A stretch of DNA of 64,000 nt from Rhizobium sp. NXC24 (GCF_002944315.1 NZ_CP024311.1:2270501-2334500); one strand, 5' to 3'. Shown: positions 26,888 through 36,661, numbered from the stretch's first letter. A program made the numbers and translations. Notes: generated by a model from the sequence alone, not told the origin.

Positions 26888-27361
26888 TCAGCCATTAGCG
26901 GCGATAGCGTCGAGAAGCCCGACCTCGCCTGCCCGCTTGCGCACGATATCGGCGAGCGGCACCTCATTAAACGGCATGGTGCGCAGCTTCAACTGCGCAT
27001 CGCAGATCTTCTTGCCGGCAATCGTGATCCGCGCCTTTGTCACCGCAAAGCCCGAGCCGTCATGCTCCAGTTCCGCCTCGATGTCGAGCTTTGCTTCTGG
27101 CTCGACGAAGGTACGCATCTTGGCGCCGTCGACCGACATCAGGAACGGCATATAGGCGAATTTCGTTGCCGCGAGCACCAGCATGCCCGACGCCTGCGCC
27201 ATGGTCTCGATCAGAAGGACGCCGGGAACGAGCGGCATGCCCGGAAAGTGACCTTCGAAAACGGGGCTCTTGGCCGGAACGACCGAATGCGCCTTCAAAA
27301 GGCCCTTGGTGAGATCGACCGACTCGACCCGGTCAATCATCTGGAAATATTCCAGCAGCAT
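26888..27361 (-). CDS. fabZXL: 3-hydroxyacyl-ACP dehydratase of VLCFA cluster
   Basis: 157-residue hot-dog fold dehydratase. The catalytic His is in FEGHFPGMPLVPG and the acidic residue in LLIETMAQASG, as in FabZ. It would dehydrate 3-hydroxyacyl-AcpXL intermediates in the C28 pathway. Located between acpXL and fabF2XL. Confidence 0.92.
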   Translation of the reverse strand: MLLEYFQMIDRVESVDLTKGLLKAHSVVPAKSPVFEGHFPGMPLVPGVLLIETMAQASGMLVLAATKFAYMPFLMSVDGAKMRTFVEPEAKLDIEAELEHDGSGFAVTKARITIAGKKICDAQLKLRTMPFNEVPLADIVRKRAGEVGLLDAIAANG

Positions 27362-27429
27362 TAACGCCTCCGATCCGACCCGGTGACGCGGTTTGGCCCG
27401 GGCAGGATACGATAGTTAAGAATGAAACC

Positions 27430-27461
27430 GCCCGGCCGCCATATTTCAAGGGCGGCTGGGC
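27430..27461. other. Stem-loop between acpXL and fabZXL
   Basis: GCCCGGCCGCC and GGCGGCTGGGC form an 11-bp stem (one G-T pair) with a 10-base loop. The poly-T on the minus strand precedes the stem, so it is not a standard terminator. It might protect or process the acpXL mRNA. Confidence 0.4.
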
Positions 27462-27484
27462 GTCAAAAAAAGCAAGGACGTTGC

Positions 27485-27769
27485 TCAGCCCTTGGCGGCG
27501 CGCAATTCGTCGATCTTGGCACAGAGGTTCTTGAGGACGAAATATTCCTCGGTCGAAACCTTGCCCTCGTTGACTTCCTGCGTCCACTGTTCCAGCGGAA
27601 TCTTGATGCCGAATTCCTTGTCGATGGCGAAGACGATGTCCAGGAAGTCGAGGCTGTCGATGCCGAGGTCGTCGATCGTGTGGCTCTCTGGCGTGATCGT
27701 TTCACGGTCGATTTCGCTTGTCTCAGCGATGATGTCGGCAACTTTGTCGAATGTAGCAGTCACGCCCAT
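27485..27769 (-). CDS. acpXL: Very-long-chain acyl carrier protein AcpXL
   Basis: 94-residue acyl carrier protein. The phosphopantetheine Ser lies in [17 protein letters not shown]. Length and sequence match AcpXL, the carrier of the 27-hydroxyoctacosanoyl chain of rhizobial lipid A, and the downstream cluster confirms it. First gene of the cluster, with a GAGG-type ribosome binding site. Confidence 0.96.
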
Positions 27770-28016
27770 ACCTCTTGAAATGATAATTCAACCCTCCTCA
27801 TAGGGAAATCCATTCCAAAAGCCAATGGTTTCCACCCGAGACCCCGGTAATTTGGCGAAGCACTGTTGCCTAAACAGCAAAGATACTTCCGGTGCGCAAT
27901 TGCCGGAACAGCGGCCGGCATGCGAGCAAGATACGGCAGCATTGCGGCTTAGTGGCAAAGCCAAGCAAATTAGTTGCAATCCCAGCCAGATCGCTGGTGC
28001 AATGAGCAAACCGTGG

Positions 28017-28445
28017 TCACTGGTTGATGATAATGCGCGTGTTGCTCAGCCCCACCTGCGATGCCATCGAGAAGAAGGTCGCGGCGTTTCGCGGTTCCAG
28101 ACGAACGCAGCCATGCGATGCCGGCCGGCCGAGATGCTTCAGCTCATAGGTGCCGTGCACCGCGTAGCCGCCGTTGAAGAAGACCGCATAGGGCATCGGC
28201 GCATTGTCGTATTTCTTCGAGCGATGATCGCGCGACAACCACTTCGCAGTATAGGAGCCGGTAGGGGTTACATAACCTCTGCGGGCCGTTGATACTTTCC
28301 AGCGATACTTGAAAACGCCGTCTTCGGAAACGGTCATCGTCTGCGACCGAAGATCAACACTGGCGAGAACAGTTCCAGCCTGCGCTGTTGTAACATGAAA
28401 CTGCATGCATAGACATGCGGCAGCGGCCGCCGTTATTCGCTTCAT
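28017..28445 (-). CDS. L,D-transpeptidase (YkuD domain)
   Basis: 142-residue exported protein: signal peptide to about residue 23 (TTAQAG), then a minimal YkuD domain with AVHGTYELKHLGRPASHGCVRL carrying the catalytic His and Cys. Such enzymes make 3-3 peptidoglycan crosslinks or anchor outer-membrane proteins to peptidoglycan. It stands alone between acpXL and the cob genes. Confidence 0.92.
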   Translation of the reverse strand: MKRITAAAAACLCMQFHVTTAQAGTVLASVDLRSQTMTVSEDGVFKYRWKVSTARRGYVTPTGSYTAKWLSRDHRSKKYDNAPMPYAVFFNGGYAVHGTYELKHLGRPASHGCVRLEPRNAATFFSMASQVGLSNTRIIINQ

Positions 28446-28566
28446 TTCGCCCCTCCACCGTTTGCTTCTTTTCGAAACAATTCCGATGGAGGGAATAACT
28501 ACCAGCTCTCTGATTATACTAAATTAATACAGATAGTGACCAATTCGTTAACGCAAGCGTGGCCAA

Positions 28567-29547
28567 TCACAACAACAACAGGAATGCCGCGAAGGCGATA
28601 AGCGTCAGCATCGTGCATGCCGAATAGAAGATCGAGATGCCGCTGTCGACATCGCTGACGGTGGCGATATCGCGGCCGGAACCGTTGATCATCGGCTCGC
28701 GAACGACCTCGCCGCCGTAGACGCGCGGCCCGGCAAGCTGGATATCCAAGGCGCCGGCCATCGCCGCCTCCGGCCGGCCGGAATTCGGCGAGCGGTGCAG
28801 CCCGCCATCGCGAACCGCCACGCGGATCGTATTGCCGAGTGCCGAAATCCCCTTCTTGGCGAGCGCGCCGGCGGCAATGAACAGGATCGACAGCCGCGCG
28901 GCCGGCCAGTTGGCGATGTCGTCCAGCCGGGCCGCAGCCCAGCCGAAATCGATATAGGTCTCGGATTTATGGCCGATCATCGAATCGGCCGTATTCAGCA
29001 TCTTGTAGAGAAACAGGCCCGGCAGGCCGAACACGGCATACCAGAGCGCCGGCGCCACCACGCCGTCGGAAAAATTCTCGGCAAGGCTCTCGATCGCGGC
29101 GCGGCAAACGCCGGGTTCGTCCAGCGTTTCGGGATCACGACCGACAATGCGCGATACGGCGCGGCGTCCACCGTCGAGCCCCTCGCTGCGCAACGCCTTC
29201 GATACCTCGCCGACATGATCGGCCAGGCTCTTCTGTGCCAGGAAGATCGCCACCAGACCCGCTTCAGCCAGGATGCCGAGCCAGCCGAAGAAGGCGAGCA
29301 GCCCGTGCACGGCGAGGCCGGCTATGACCGCGCCGAAAAGCAGCGCGACAATCGACATCACGCCATTGCGGCGTCGCACCAGACCAGGCAGGCCCTTGAT
29401 GTTGAAATGACCGTCGAAAAAGGAAATCGCCTTGCCGAACAGCGCGACGGGATGCGGCATGCGCTGCCATAGCCAGTCCGGATCGCCGATGAGGCGGTCC
29501 AACAGCAATGCCAGAACGAGGATGAGCAGATGTTCGTCGATCGTCAT
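28567..29547 (-). CDS. cobD: Adenosylcobinamide-phosphate synthase (CobD/CbiB)
   Basis: 326-residue inner-membrane protein that attaches the aminopropanol arm to adenosylcobyric acid. LLLDRLIGDPDWLWQRMPHPVALFG and the GGRRAVSRIVGRDPETLDE... ENFSDGVVAPALWY blocks are diagnostic. ATG 29547 overlaps the cobC stop (ATGA) and replaces the longer frame from 29622. Last gene of cobA-cobB-cobC-cobD. Confidence 0.95.
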   Translation of the reverse strand: MTIDEHLLILVLALLLDRLIGDPDWLWQRMPHPVALFGKAISFFDGHFNIKGLPGLVRRRNGVMSIVALLFGAVIAGLAVHGLLAFFGWLGILAEAGLVAIFLAQKSLADHVGEVSKALRSEGLDGGRRAVSRIVGRDPETLDEPGVCRAAIESLAENFSDGVVAPALWYAVFGLPGLFLYKMLNTADSMIGHKSETYIDFGWAAARLDDIANWPAARLSILFIAAGALAKKGISALGNTIRVAVRDGGLHRSPNSGRPEAAMAGALDIQLAGPRVYGGEVVREPMINGSGRDIATVSDVDSGISIFYSACTMLTLIAFAAFLLLL

Positions 29548-30542
29548 ATCGAATAAGCCTCGAGCGCCCCGGCAAGCCTGCGATCGGTCACCTCGCCTGG
29601 GGCAAGACCAAAGCGCAGCCAATTCGGCGCATAGTCGAACTTGCGGACAAGAATATGATGGCGGCAGAGATGCGTATATATGTCGCTTGCGCGATCATCG
29701 GCAACCAGCGCGAACAGCCCCGTGCCGCCGGCGACCTGAAGCCTGGCTTGGCGAAGGACCGCATCCAGCGCCGATCTGCGATCGAGAATGCGGTTGCGGA
29801 TGGAGGTTGTGTCACCGGTCATCAACGAGGCGGCCAATGAAAGCGCCGGTCCGGAAACGGCCCACGGGCCGAGCCAATCCTCGAAACGCTCCAGGATCGA
29901 GGATTGCGCGATAACGAAACCGAGGCGCAGACCAGCCAACCCGAAGAATTTGCCGAAGGAACGGAAAATGATGAGATTCGGCATGGAGGAAGCATAAGGC
30001 GCCAGGCTGCTTTCCGGCTCCATGTCCCCAAATGCTTCGTCGACCACCAGCATGCCGCCGCGCGGCTGCAGCCGGTCGTGCAATTCCCGTAGCCGGTCGA
30101 CGGACAGAGTTCGGCCATCCGGATTGTTGGGATTGACGACGATGACCAGCTTCTGTTCGGGAGTGAGATCATCGATCCCCGTAATCTTGCAGACGGGCAG
30201 ACCCGCCAGCGCAAAGGCGCGGGCATATTCCCCATAAGTTGGCGACAGGATGGCCACACCGCTTGCCGATGCAAGTCGCGGCAGTAGCTGAATCACCGAC
30301 TGCGTACCTGGGACAGGCAACGGCAGGATATCCCCGCTGCGATAATAGACTCTCGCCGCCGCCCTCGCCTGTTCCACCAGATGCTGATCCGGCAGCCGAT
30401 GCCAGGCCGAAACGGAAATTTCCGGCAAGGCAACAGGATTGGGGTTGATGCCGGTCGATAGGTCGAGCCAGTCCTCCGGTTGCCCGCCGTAAAGACGAGC
30501 CGCCGCAGTGATGCCGCCGCCGTGTACGATCCTGTTCGTCAT
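29544..30542 (-). CDS. cobC: L-threonine-O-3-phosphate decarboxylase-type CobC
   Basis: 332-residue fold-type I PLP enzyme. The cofactor Lys is in FRSFGKFFGLAGLRLGF, and IVVNPNNPDGRTLS and VVDEAFGDME are the PLP-contact motifs. It supplies the aminopropanol precursor of the nucleotide loop. It overlaps cobB and cobD by 4 nt each. Confidence 0.93.
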   Translation of the reverse strand: MTNRIVHGGGITAAARLYGGQPEDWLDLSTGINPNPVALPEISVSAWHRLPDQHLVEQARAAARVYYRSGDILPLPVPGTQSVIQLLPRLASASGVAILSPTYGEYARAFALAGLPVCKITGIDDLTPEQKLVIVVNPNNPDGRTLSVDRLRELHDRLQPRGGMLVVDEAFGDMEPESSLAPYASSMPNLIIFRSFGKFFGLAGLRLGFVIAQSSILERFEDWLGPWAVSGPALSLAASLMTGDTTSIRNRILDRRSALDAVLRQARLQVAGGTGLFALVADDRASDIYTHLCRHHILVRKFDYAPNWLRFGLAPGEVTDRRLAGALEAYSI

Positions 30543-31846
30543 GCGGCGTCACCGGCAAGATCGATCAGGTGCATATAGGAACCGGCGACATTGCCGCGCT
30601 GCAGCCCGGCCGTACCAAGATCGTCCCCCAACGCGTCTTTGACAGCGAACAGCCGATCCGCCGTACCTTCCGAGACAATGGTCGAATAATGGAATTCATG
30701 CGCCGTCATCGGTCGGTCGAAGAAAGAACCGTCAAGCGGCACCACGCGCCGGTAGCCGAGATGCCGCTGGCGCTTTTGATAGCTGGTGACGACGGGCAAC
30801 AGCCCGAGCATTTCATGACGCATGCCGGTAGCATCCACCAATCCTTCGCCAAGCACCATGTAGCCACCGCATTCGCCATAGATTCGCGCACCCCGCGCTG
30901 CGGCTGCCTTCATTGCCCCTTGAAAGCGGGATGCGGTCGCGAGCCTGCCCGCATGCAATTCCGGATAGCCGCCGGGCAAATAGATGGCGTCGGCATCATC
31001 AGCCGGCGCTTCATCGGCAAGCGGCGAGAAAAACGAAATCTCCGCCCCGCGCCGGCGCCAGCCGAGCAGCATATGCTCGTAGCAGAAGGCAAAAGCGATA
31101 TCGCGCGCCACGGCGATGCGCTGCCCAAACGGCATCAGCCGGGCAATGTTGGCGGCCGATGGCCGAACGAGATTCTGGTGTGCGGCGCGCAGCAGCAGCC
31201 CGAAATCGCATGCCTTGGAGACCGTATCCGCCGCGTGCTCGATGAACGCCTCCAGGCCTGCATGTTCTCCCGCCTGCACCAGCCCGAGATGCCGCTCCGG
31301 CAACGTCAGTCCCTTGTCGCCGCGAATGACGGCGGCTACGGGAATGCGCACGGCTTCCAAGGCGCGGCGCAGCATCGCTTCATGCCGGTCGCTGCCGACG
31401 CGGTTAAGGACGACACCGGCGATACGGACATCGGCGCGAAAATTGGCAAAGCCGCTGACAAGCGCTGCAATCGACTGCGACATCCGTGAGGCGTCGACCA
31501 CAAACACGACGGAGAGTCCAAGGAAAGCGGCGAGATCGGCCGGTGTGCCCGAACCATCCGCCGCCCCGTCGAACAACCCCATCATCGCTTCGATGACCAG
31601 CATCCGCCCTCCGCCACGATGAAGCGCCGAATTGGCCGAAATCAATTCGCGGCGCATGGCCCAGGGATCGAAATTGAGGCAGGGCGAACCGCTAGCAGCG
31701 GCGAGGAAGGCAGGGTCGATATAGTCGGGACCGGCTTTGCCTGGGGCCACCGCAATCCCCCTTTTCCGCAGCGCTCGCAGGAGGCCGAGCGTGACCGTGG
31801 TCTTGCCCGAGCCCGAAGCCGGCGCGGCGATCAGCAAGCCGCTCAT
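30539..31846 (-). CDS. cobB: Hydrogenobyrinic acid a,c-diamide synthase
   Basis: 435-residue two-domain amidotransferase: N-terminal P-loop ATPase (APASGSGKTTVTLGLL) and C-terminal class I glutaminase-like domain with nucleophile Cys in YGECGGYMVLGEG. It amidates side chains a and c of the corrin ring using glutamine and ATP. It overlaps cobA upstream and cobC downstream. Confidence 0.95.
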   Translation of the reverse strand: MSGLLIAAPASGSGKTTVTLGLLRALRKRGIAVAPGKAGPDYIDPAFLAAASGSPCLNFDPWAMRRELISANSALHRGGGRMLVIEAMMGLFDGAADGSGTPADLAAFLGLSVVFVVDASRMSQSIAALVSGFANFRADVRIAGVVLNRVGSDRHEAMLRRALEAVRIPVAAVIRGDKGLTLPERHLGLVQAGEHAGLEAFIEHAADTVSKACDFGLLLRAAHQNLVRPSAANIARLMPFGQRIAVARDIAFAFCYEHMLLGWRRRGAEISFFSPLADEAPADDADAIYLPGGYPELHAGRLATASRFQGAMKAAAARGARIYGECGGYMVLGEGLVDATGMRHEMLGLLPVVTSYQKRQRHLGYRRVVPLDGSFFDRPMTAHEFHYSTIVSEGTADRLFAVKDALGDDLGTAGLQRGNVAGSYMHLIDLAGDAA

Positions 31847-32691
31847 GCTGGCACCTTATGACCGGTTCCCGCCCGCACCTCCGTCTCCGGCAGGAGCTTG
31901 CGGCCGGATAGAGCGCCCAGCCAGTCGAGGGAAGGCCGCAGCTTGACCACATTGCCAACCACGACGATTGCCGGCGGCTCCAGGCCGGAAGCGGCGACAT
32001 CGGCGTCGGCTTGCCCGAGCGTCGTCTCCAACACCTGCTGCGCCGGCGTCGCGGCATTGCAAACGAAGGCGACCGGCTCGTCGGCCGAACGGCCAGCGGC
32101 AATGAGATTGGCGCTGATCTGCGCAATATGCTTCATCGCCATGTACATGACGATAACGGGCGAGCCCTTGCCGATAGCTTCCCAATTGATCCCGTCCGGG
32201 ACGACGCCGGAGGAATCGTGGCCAGTCAGGAAGGTGACGGCATGATTGACGTCGCGGTGGGTTACGGGAATGCCAGCATAGGCGAGACCGCCGATGCCGG
32301 CGGTAATACCCGGCACGATGCGAAACGGGATCCCGTGTTCGACCAGCATCAGCGCTTCTTCGCCACCGCGCCCGAATACAAAGGGATCGCCGCCCTTCAG
32401 CCGCAACACGCGCTTGCCCGCACGGGCCAGCTCGACAAGACGCAGGGAAATGTCCCGCTGCTTGGCAGACGGCTTGCCTCCGCGCTTGCCCGCATATTCC
32501 AGTATCGCACCGGGATGGGCGAGTTTCAGGCAGTCCTCGTTGACGAGCGCGTCGTGGACGATGATGTCGGCCTCCGCCAGTCCCTTGGCCGCCAGCAAGG
32601 TCAAAAGCCCGGGATCACCCGGCCCCGCGCCAACAAGCCAGACGGAGCCCGGCTCCAGCGCCGGCAGATTGGAAAATGCGGTATCGTTCAT
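31843..32691 (-). CDS. cobA: Uroporphyrinogen-III C-methyltransferase
   Basis: 282-residue SAM-dependent methyltransferase (SUMT) making precorrin-2. VGAGPGDPGLLTLLA, GDPFVFGRGGEE and PGITAGIGG are the conserved SAM and substrate motifs. No siroheme oxidase/chelatase domain is fused, consistent with a cobalamin-dedicated enzyme. ATG 32691 with GGTGGG upstream is preferred over the longer frame. First gene of the coupled cobABCD set. Confidence 0.95.
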   Translation of the reverse strand: MNDTAFSNLPALEPGSVWLVGAGPGDPGLLTLLAAKGLAEADIIVHDALVNEDCLKLAHPGAILEYAGKRGGKPSAKQRDISLRLVELARAGKRVLRLKGGDPFVFGRGGEEALMLVEHGIPFRIVPGITAGIGGLAYAGIPVTHRDVNHAVTFLTGHDSSGVVPDGINWEAIGKGSPVIVMYMAMKHIAQISANLIAAGRSADEPVAFVCNAATPAQQVLETTLGQADADVAASGLEPPAIVVVGNVVKLRPSLDWLGALSGRKLLPETEVRAGTGHKVPA

Positions 32692-33005
32692 CCCACCTGT
32701 CCTATGCCCGGATGGGCAAAATTGCAATCTTGGGAATGGGATAAGGCCGCTCCGGCTCGACTCTCATTTCCCTCGTAGAATGATAGGATAAATCGGATCT
32801 CAGCAGCGGCGATGCTGCGCTATTCGCTTTTCCCAAGACGACGAAGACACCGGAAAGAAGCCGATGTATCGCTTGAAATCTCCGACTCGAACTGTCAGGG
32901 CGTCGGCACAACGATCTGATAATATTATAAAATAAAAAACCTTGCGAATAAGACGCTTTCGGAGAGGGCCGCACAGCCTCCCTCTCCGAATCTGTCCTCA
33001 GCGGT
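32692..33005. other. Non-coding region between cobA and nucleoside hydrolase gene
   Basis: 314 bp. It must hold the cobA promoter. Apart from the terminator at 32958-32990 and an AT-rich stretch (TAATATTATAAAATAAAAAA near 32923-32940), I see no gene and no B12-riboswitch motif. Confidence 0.5.
32958..32990 (-). terminator. Intrinsic terminator of nucleoside hydrolase gene
   Basis: TTCGGAGAGGG and CCCTCTCCGAA form a perfect 11-bp stem with an 11-base loop, just after the minus-strand gene; a T-run on the minus strand follows about 18 bases later. Confidence 0.65.
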
Positions 33006-33956
33006 TCACTTGCCGAGAATCACATCGCGGATCAGATCGATCACCGCTTGTGAACGGATGCCGGTGCAAACGATCTGGCTCGGAAGATTGTCCCATTCGT
33101 TCGGCGGAAAATGGCGCCCGTTCGGTTTGACGATCGTCTGGCCGTCGGCAATGCCGCCGCAGACGACGCGTACCGAACCCTCGATCGTATCGAACAGCTC
33201 CGGCGCCACGACATAGACGCAGGCGCAGCTATCATGCACCATCATGCCGTCGTCGACCGCATGGCTGTAGAAATCGATATAGGATTGCGACAGGTCGGCC
33301 AGCAACTGCACGGACGGCCCCCCGGCCTTTGCCATGTCGGCGAGATAGCTGCGGCTCATCGTCGTGATCGCGGTCACGTCGAGGCCGACGACTACGACCT
33401 TCCAGGCTGCGGTCATGACGGCATCGGCGGCTTCCGGGTCGCCGTGAATATTGGCTTCCGCCACCGGCGTGACGTTGCCCGGAACATAGAAATTGCCGCC
33501 CATGATGACGACGTCTTTCACCAGCCTGGCGATCTCCGGATCATGCTTCAGGGCCATCGCCAGATTGGTCATTCGGCCGACGGCGACAAGGGTCACCTCG
33601 CCCGGATTGGCGCGGACTGTATCGATGATGAATTGATGCGCCGGACGCGGATCGGTCGCCAGATCGATCGTTTCAGGCACTTCGATATCGCCGAGACCAT
33701 TATGCCCATGCACGAAGGTAGGCCAATCCCGCTCCTTTCGCGACGGATCGAACGTGACGCTGGCGCCGCGGGCGACCGGGCACGGAATATTCCATTCGCG
33801 CTTCAGAAACAGCGCGTTGCGCGTCGTCGTGTCGACGGAAGCATTGCCGAACACGGTGGTGATGCCGAGAAGATCGATATCCGGATGGCGATGCAGGAAG
33901 AGAAGCGCCATGGCGTCGTCGACGCCAGGGTCCGTGTCGTAAATGACCTTGTGCAT
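33006..33956 (-). CDS. Ribonucleoside hydrolase (IunH/RihA-type)
   Basis: 316-residue inosine-uridine preferring nucleoside hydrolase. The calcium-binding DTDPGVDDAMALLF cluster is at the N-terminus; VVIMGGNFYVPGNVTPVAEANIHGDPEAAD holds the second metal and ribose-binding residues. It cleaves nucleosides to base and ribose. It lies between cobA and cobE but has its own terminator, so a cobalamin role is not implied. Confidence 0.93.
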   Translation of the reverse strand: MHKVIYDTDPGVDDAMALLFLHRHPDIDLLGITTVFGNASVDTTTRNALFLKREWNIPCPVARGASVTFDPSRKERDWPTFVHGHNGLGDIEVPETIDLATDPRPAHQFIIDTVRANPGEVTLVAVGRMTNLAMALKHDPEIARLVKDVVIMGGNFYVPGNVTPVAEANIHGDPEAADAVMTAAWKVVVVGLDVTAITTMSRSYLADMAKAGGPSVQLLADLSQSYIDFYSHAVDDGMMVHDSCACVYVVAPELFDTIEGSVRVVCGGIADGQTIVKPNGRHFPPNEWDNLPSQIVCTGIRSQAVIDLIRDVILGK

Positions 33957-34170
33957 GATTTTTCCTTGTTATCCTTTTGACCAGCTTGATCTTGTCCAAA
34001 GGCTGCGCCGCAGTTTTTGGGGATCATGCTCCGAAATCACCGGGGCGCACGAGAGCCGTGCTCAGCGAAATGCCTCACCATAGCCGCAGACGCCATTTCT
34101 GCAATATCGGATACAATCTCGTGCGAATTCGCCACAGATTGCGGCAAATCGATGCCAATCAGCCGAAAAT

Positions 34171-34575
34171 TCAGCCGATTTTCGCAATTGCGGCGGTAGC
34201 AAAATCGGATTTGATTTTCGGAAGAACAAGCTCCGCAACGGGTCCGGCCGCCGCCAGTGCGGCCGCCTCGGCGACACCGTGGCAGCCCACACGCGCAAAG
34301 ACGAGTTCGGACGGGTTCTTCAGACGAGGCGTCTCGCGCTCCAGGGTGGCCGCGTCGAAAAAATGCAGCGGCAATTGAAGATGAGCGGCCGTTTCTACGA
34401 TTGCGGGCTCGTTGCTTCGCGTATCGATGGAGGCGATCGCGACGACTTGAGCGACCTCTATCCCACCCTCCCGCAAGGCCCGTTCGGCAAGCAGGCGCAC
34501 ATCGTTCCAGTCCGTACCGCGCTCGCAGCCGAGACCGAGGATGTAGCGGCGGGTGAAAGGATCAAGAGTCGTCAT
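34171..34575 (-). CDS. cobE: Cobalamin biosynthesis protein CobE/CbiG C-terminal type
   Basis: 134-residue protein with YILGLGCERGTDW, VVAIASIDTRSNEPAI and the final SELVFARVGCHGVAEAAAL block typical of CobE, the stand-alone equivalent of the CbiG C-terminal domain. Its exact role in the aerobic pathway is unclear. A nine-codon ORF with a good ribosome binding site (34582-34608, product MPNHNRRR) ends 6 bases before its ATG. Confidence 0.88.
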   Translation of the reverse strand: MTTLDPFTRRYILGLGCERGTDWNDVRLLAERALREGGIEVAQVVAIASIDTRSNEPAIVETAAHLQLPLHFFDAATLERETPRLKNPSELVFARVGCHGVAEAAALAAAGPVAELVLPKIKSDFATAAIAKIG

Positions 34576-34741
34576 GGGGCCTCAGCGACGGCGGTTATGA
34601 TTGGGCATAGTCTCCTTTGTCGCGCGTTCGTGTCCACCCCCCTGCCCGTCAATTTCGCCCGGTGTGTCCCTACAGCAATTGCCCTAATGTGTTTGCAGTG
34701 CCAGAAGACGTCTCAACTTCACGCCGTCGAGTTCCCCGCCC

Positions 34742-35527
34742 TTGCAAGACATCACCCTTCACCTGCTGCTTCTGCTCTTCGCCGCTTCCTTCTTTGCCGG
34801 TTTTGTCGACTCCATTGCCGGCGGGGGCGGACTTATCACCGTACCAGCCATGCTGCTTGCCGGCATTCCGCCATTGCAGACGCTCGGCACCAACAAGGTG
34901 CAATCAATCTTTGGTGCCGCCTCGGCGACTATTGCCTATGCCCGCCAGGGCCATGTGCGGCTTCGCACGCAATTGCCGATGGCCCTGATGGCTGTCATCG
35001 GTGGCATGCTGGGCGCTGCGCTGGCGACGATCATGCCCGGCGATGTCCTGCGCATCATCTTGCCGTTCCTGTTGATCGCCATCGCGCTTTATTTCGCCTT
35101 CAAGCCCAATCTCAACGATATCGAAAAACACGGCCGCATGAGCGCAACGCTCTTCGGGTTCACCTTCGTGCCGCTGATCGGCTTCTATGACGGCGCCTTC
35201 GGACCTGGCACTGGCTCGTTCTTCATGCTCGCCTTCGTCACGCTCGTCGGCTTCGGCATGCTGAAGGCGACGGCTCATACGAAGCTTTTGAATTTCGGCT
35301 CGAATCTCGGCAGCTTGATCGTCTTCATCTTCTCCGGCGTCATCCTATGGAAGGTCGGCCTCACCATGGGTCTCGGCCAGTTCCTTGGCGCTCAGGCCGG
35401 CTCACGACTCGCCATGCGCATCGGCGCAAGGCTGATCAAGCCGCTGCTGGTCGTCGTCTGCATCGCCTTCGCCATCAAGCTCCTGGCCGACCCGACCAAT
35501 CCTGTTCGCGTCTGGCTGGGGTTCTAG
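34742..35527 (+). CDS. TauE/SafE-family membrane exporter
   Basis: 261-residue protein with about eight membrane segments. GFVDSIAGGGGLITVPAMLLAG and FYDGAFGPGTGSFFMLAFV are the paired TauE/SafE signature repeats. The family exports sulfite, sulfoacetate or similar anions; the substrate is unknown. The frame opens at a TTG (34742) with no in-frame ATG nearby and a weak ribosome binding site, so the start is not certain. Confidence 0.85.
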   Translation: MQDITLHLLLLLFAASFFAGFVDSIAGGGGLITVPAMLLAGIPPLQTLGTNKVQSIFGAASATIAYARQGHVRLRTQLPMALMAVIGGMLGAALATIMPGDVLRIILPFLLIAIALYFAFKPNLNDIEKHGRMSATLFGFTFVPLIGFYDGAFGPGTGSFFMLAFVTLVGFGMLKATAHTKLLNFGSNLGSLIVFIFSGVILWKVGLTMGLGQFLGAQAGSRLAMRIGARLIKPLLVVVCIAFAIKLLADPTNPVRVWLGF

Positions 35528-35548
35528 TATCAGGCGGCTTTGAGGCGC

Positions 35549-36661
35549 TTACTGGCCCAACACGAACTCCCCGACTTGCATCGCCACGCCATTCACCATT
35601 GCATCGATCCGATGGAGACCAGGATAATGTTTGCGCGTCGTCAGGTCATCCAGCCGCAATGCCTTGGAGAATTGTGCCGTTTCACCGGGCGCCAAGGATA
35701 CTGATGTCAGCTTGAAGACCTTTGGCCTTGCCATGCCGTTTGCCTTGACGAAGTGCACGGCAAAATCGACGAGCAGAGATTGCGCAGCTTCTCCCTCGTT
35801 GACGAGGGAAAAGCCGATGCGGACGATGTCGCCCATCTGCGCCTTCGCCGGCATTATCTCAGCACTGCCAACGCGAATGCCTTCGACGGCGGAATAACCC
35901 ATAGCGCCGATCGCATCGGCCTCACCACGCTTGACGGCGGAGCGCAGCGCATGACGGATCAGGCGCAGACGTTCCCGCGGCGCATCAATGCTCCAGCGGC
36001 GTACCGTCTCTATGAGAACGCCGGGATGATCTTTACCGATATCGTTGAGATTATTGGCGACGGAACGACGGACATAAAGCTCCGGATCGTCCTTCAGCAA
36101 TTCCAATAACTCAAGCACCGGCGCCGGATCAGCCTGAAAGGCGCGGAGCCGTTGTGCCCATGGAAGACGTGGCCGCGTACCTTCCGACACCAGCCGCCGG
36201 ACGTGCACATTGGCATCGCTGGCCCACATACGCAGCCGCTCCAACGTCTCCTCCTGCCTCTTGTCGAGGAAGGTGCGGACCGAGAATTCAGCGGTAAAGC
36301 GCTTCGTCAGCTCATATTGCGCCCGCATGGACGGCTCGAAGTGATCGATGCCGTTGTCGGCAACGAAGATCGTGTGTGGCAGATAAAGAAACGGCGTCAT
36401 GCCGAAATTGTCGCTGCCATTCATTTCCGGACCCAGCGAGCGAACGAGAATATCGATCGCCTCAGAATAATCTCCCGGCAAAAACACCTTGAGCGTGCGC
36501 GCTATCGCTCGCCCACGATCCATCAGTTCCAGCGGCTCGTATCCATCAAGCGTCGCCGCAACGAAGCCTTTCCGGTCGAATGCCGGATGCACCGCACCGA
36601 TCATTTCGGCGATACGGGCCGGCACCTCTGCACCGAAGCGATCCTTCAGGCGTTCAGCCAT
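35549..36661 (-). CDS. DNA alkylation repair protein, HEAT-repeat type
   Basis: 370-residue ALK-fold protein. Helical HEAT-like repeats run to about residue 250 (WASDANVHVRRLVSEGTRPRLPWAQRL, DDPELYVRRSVANNLNDIGKDHP), followed by a beta-rich C-terminal domain. The C-terminal extension resembles AlkC more than AlkD. It likely excises N-alkylated bases. It overlaps the upstream 113-residue gene by 16 nt. Confidence 0.85.
   Translation of the reverse strand: MAERLKDRFGAEVPARIAEMIGAVHPAFDRKGFVAATLDGYEPLELMDRGRAIARTLKVFLPGDYSEAIDILVRSLGPEMNGSDNFGMTPFLYLPHTIFVADNGIDHFEPSMRAQYELTKRFTAEFSVRTFLDKRQEETLERLRMWASDANVHVRRLVSEGTRPRLPWAQRLRAFQADPAPVLELLELLKDDPELYVRRSVANNLNDIGKDHPGVLIETVRRWSIDAPRERLRLIRHALRSAVKRGEADAIGAMGYSAVEGIRVGSAEIMPAKAQMGDIVRIGFSLVNEGEAAQSLLVDFAVHFVKANGMARPKVFKLTSVSLAPGETAQFSKALRLDDLTTRKHYPGLHRIDAMVNGVAMQVGEFVLGQ

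Noticed and set aside
27430..27461. Terminator separating acpXL from fabZXL
   Set aside because: The T-run on the transcribed strand precedes the stem instead of following it.
33006..33956. Nucleoside hydrolase as a lower-ligand enzyme of cobalamin synthesis
   Set aside because: It sits between cob genes but has its own terminator and is not overlapped with either; the sequence is an ordinary nucleoside hydrolase.
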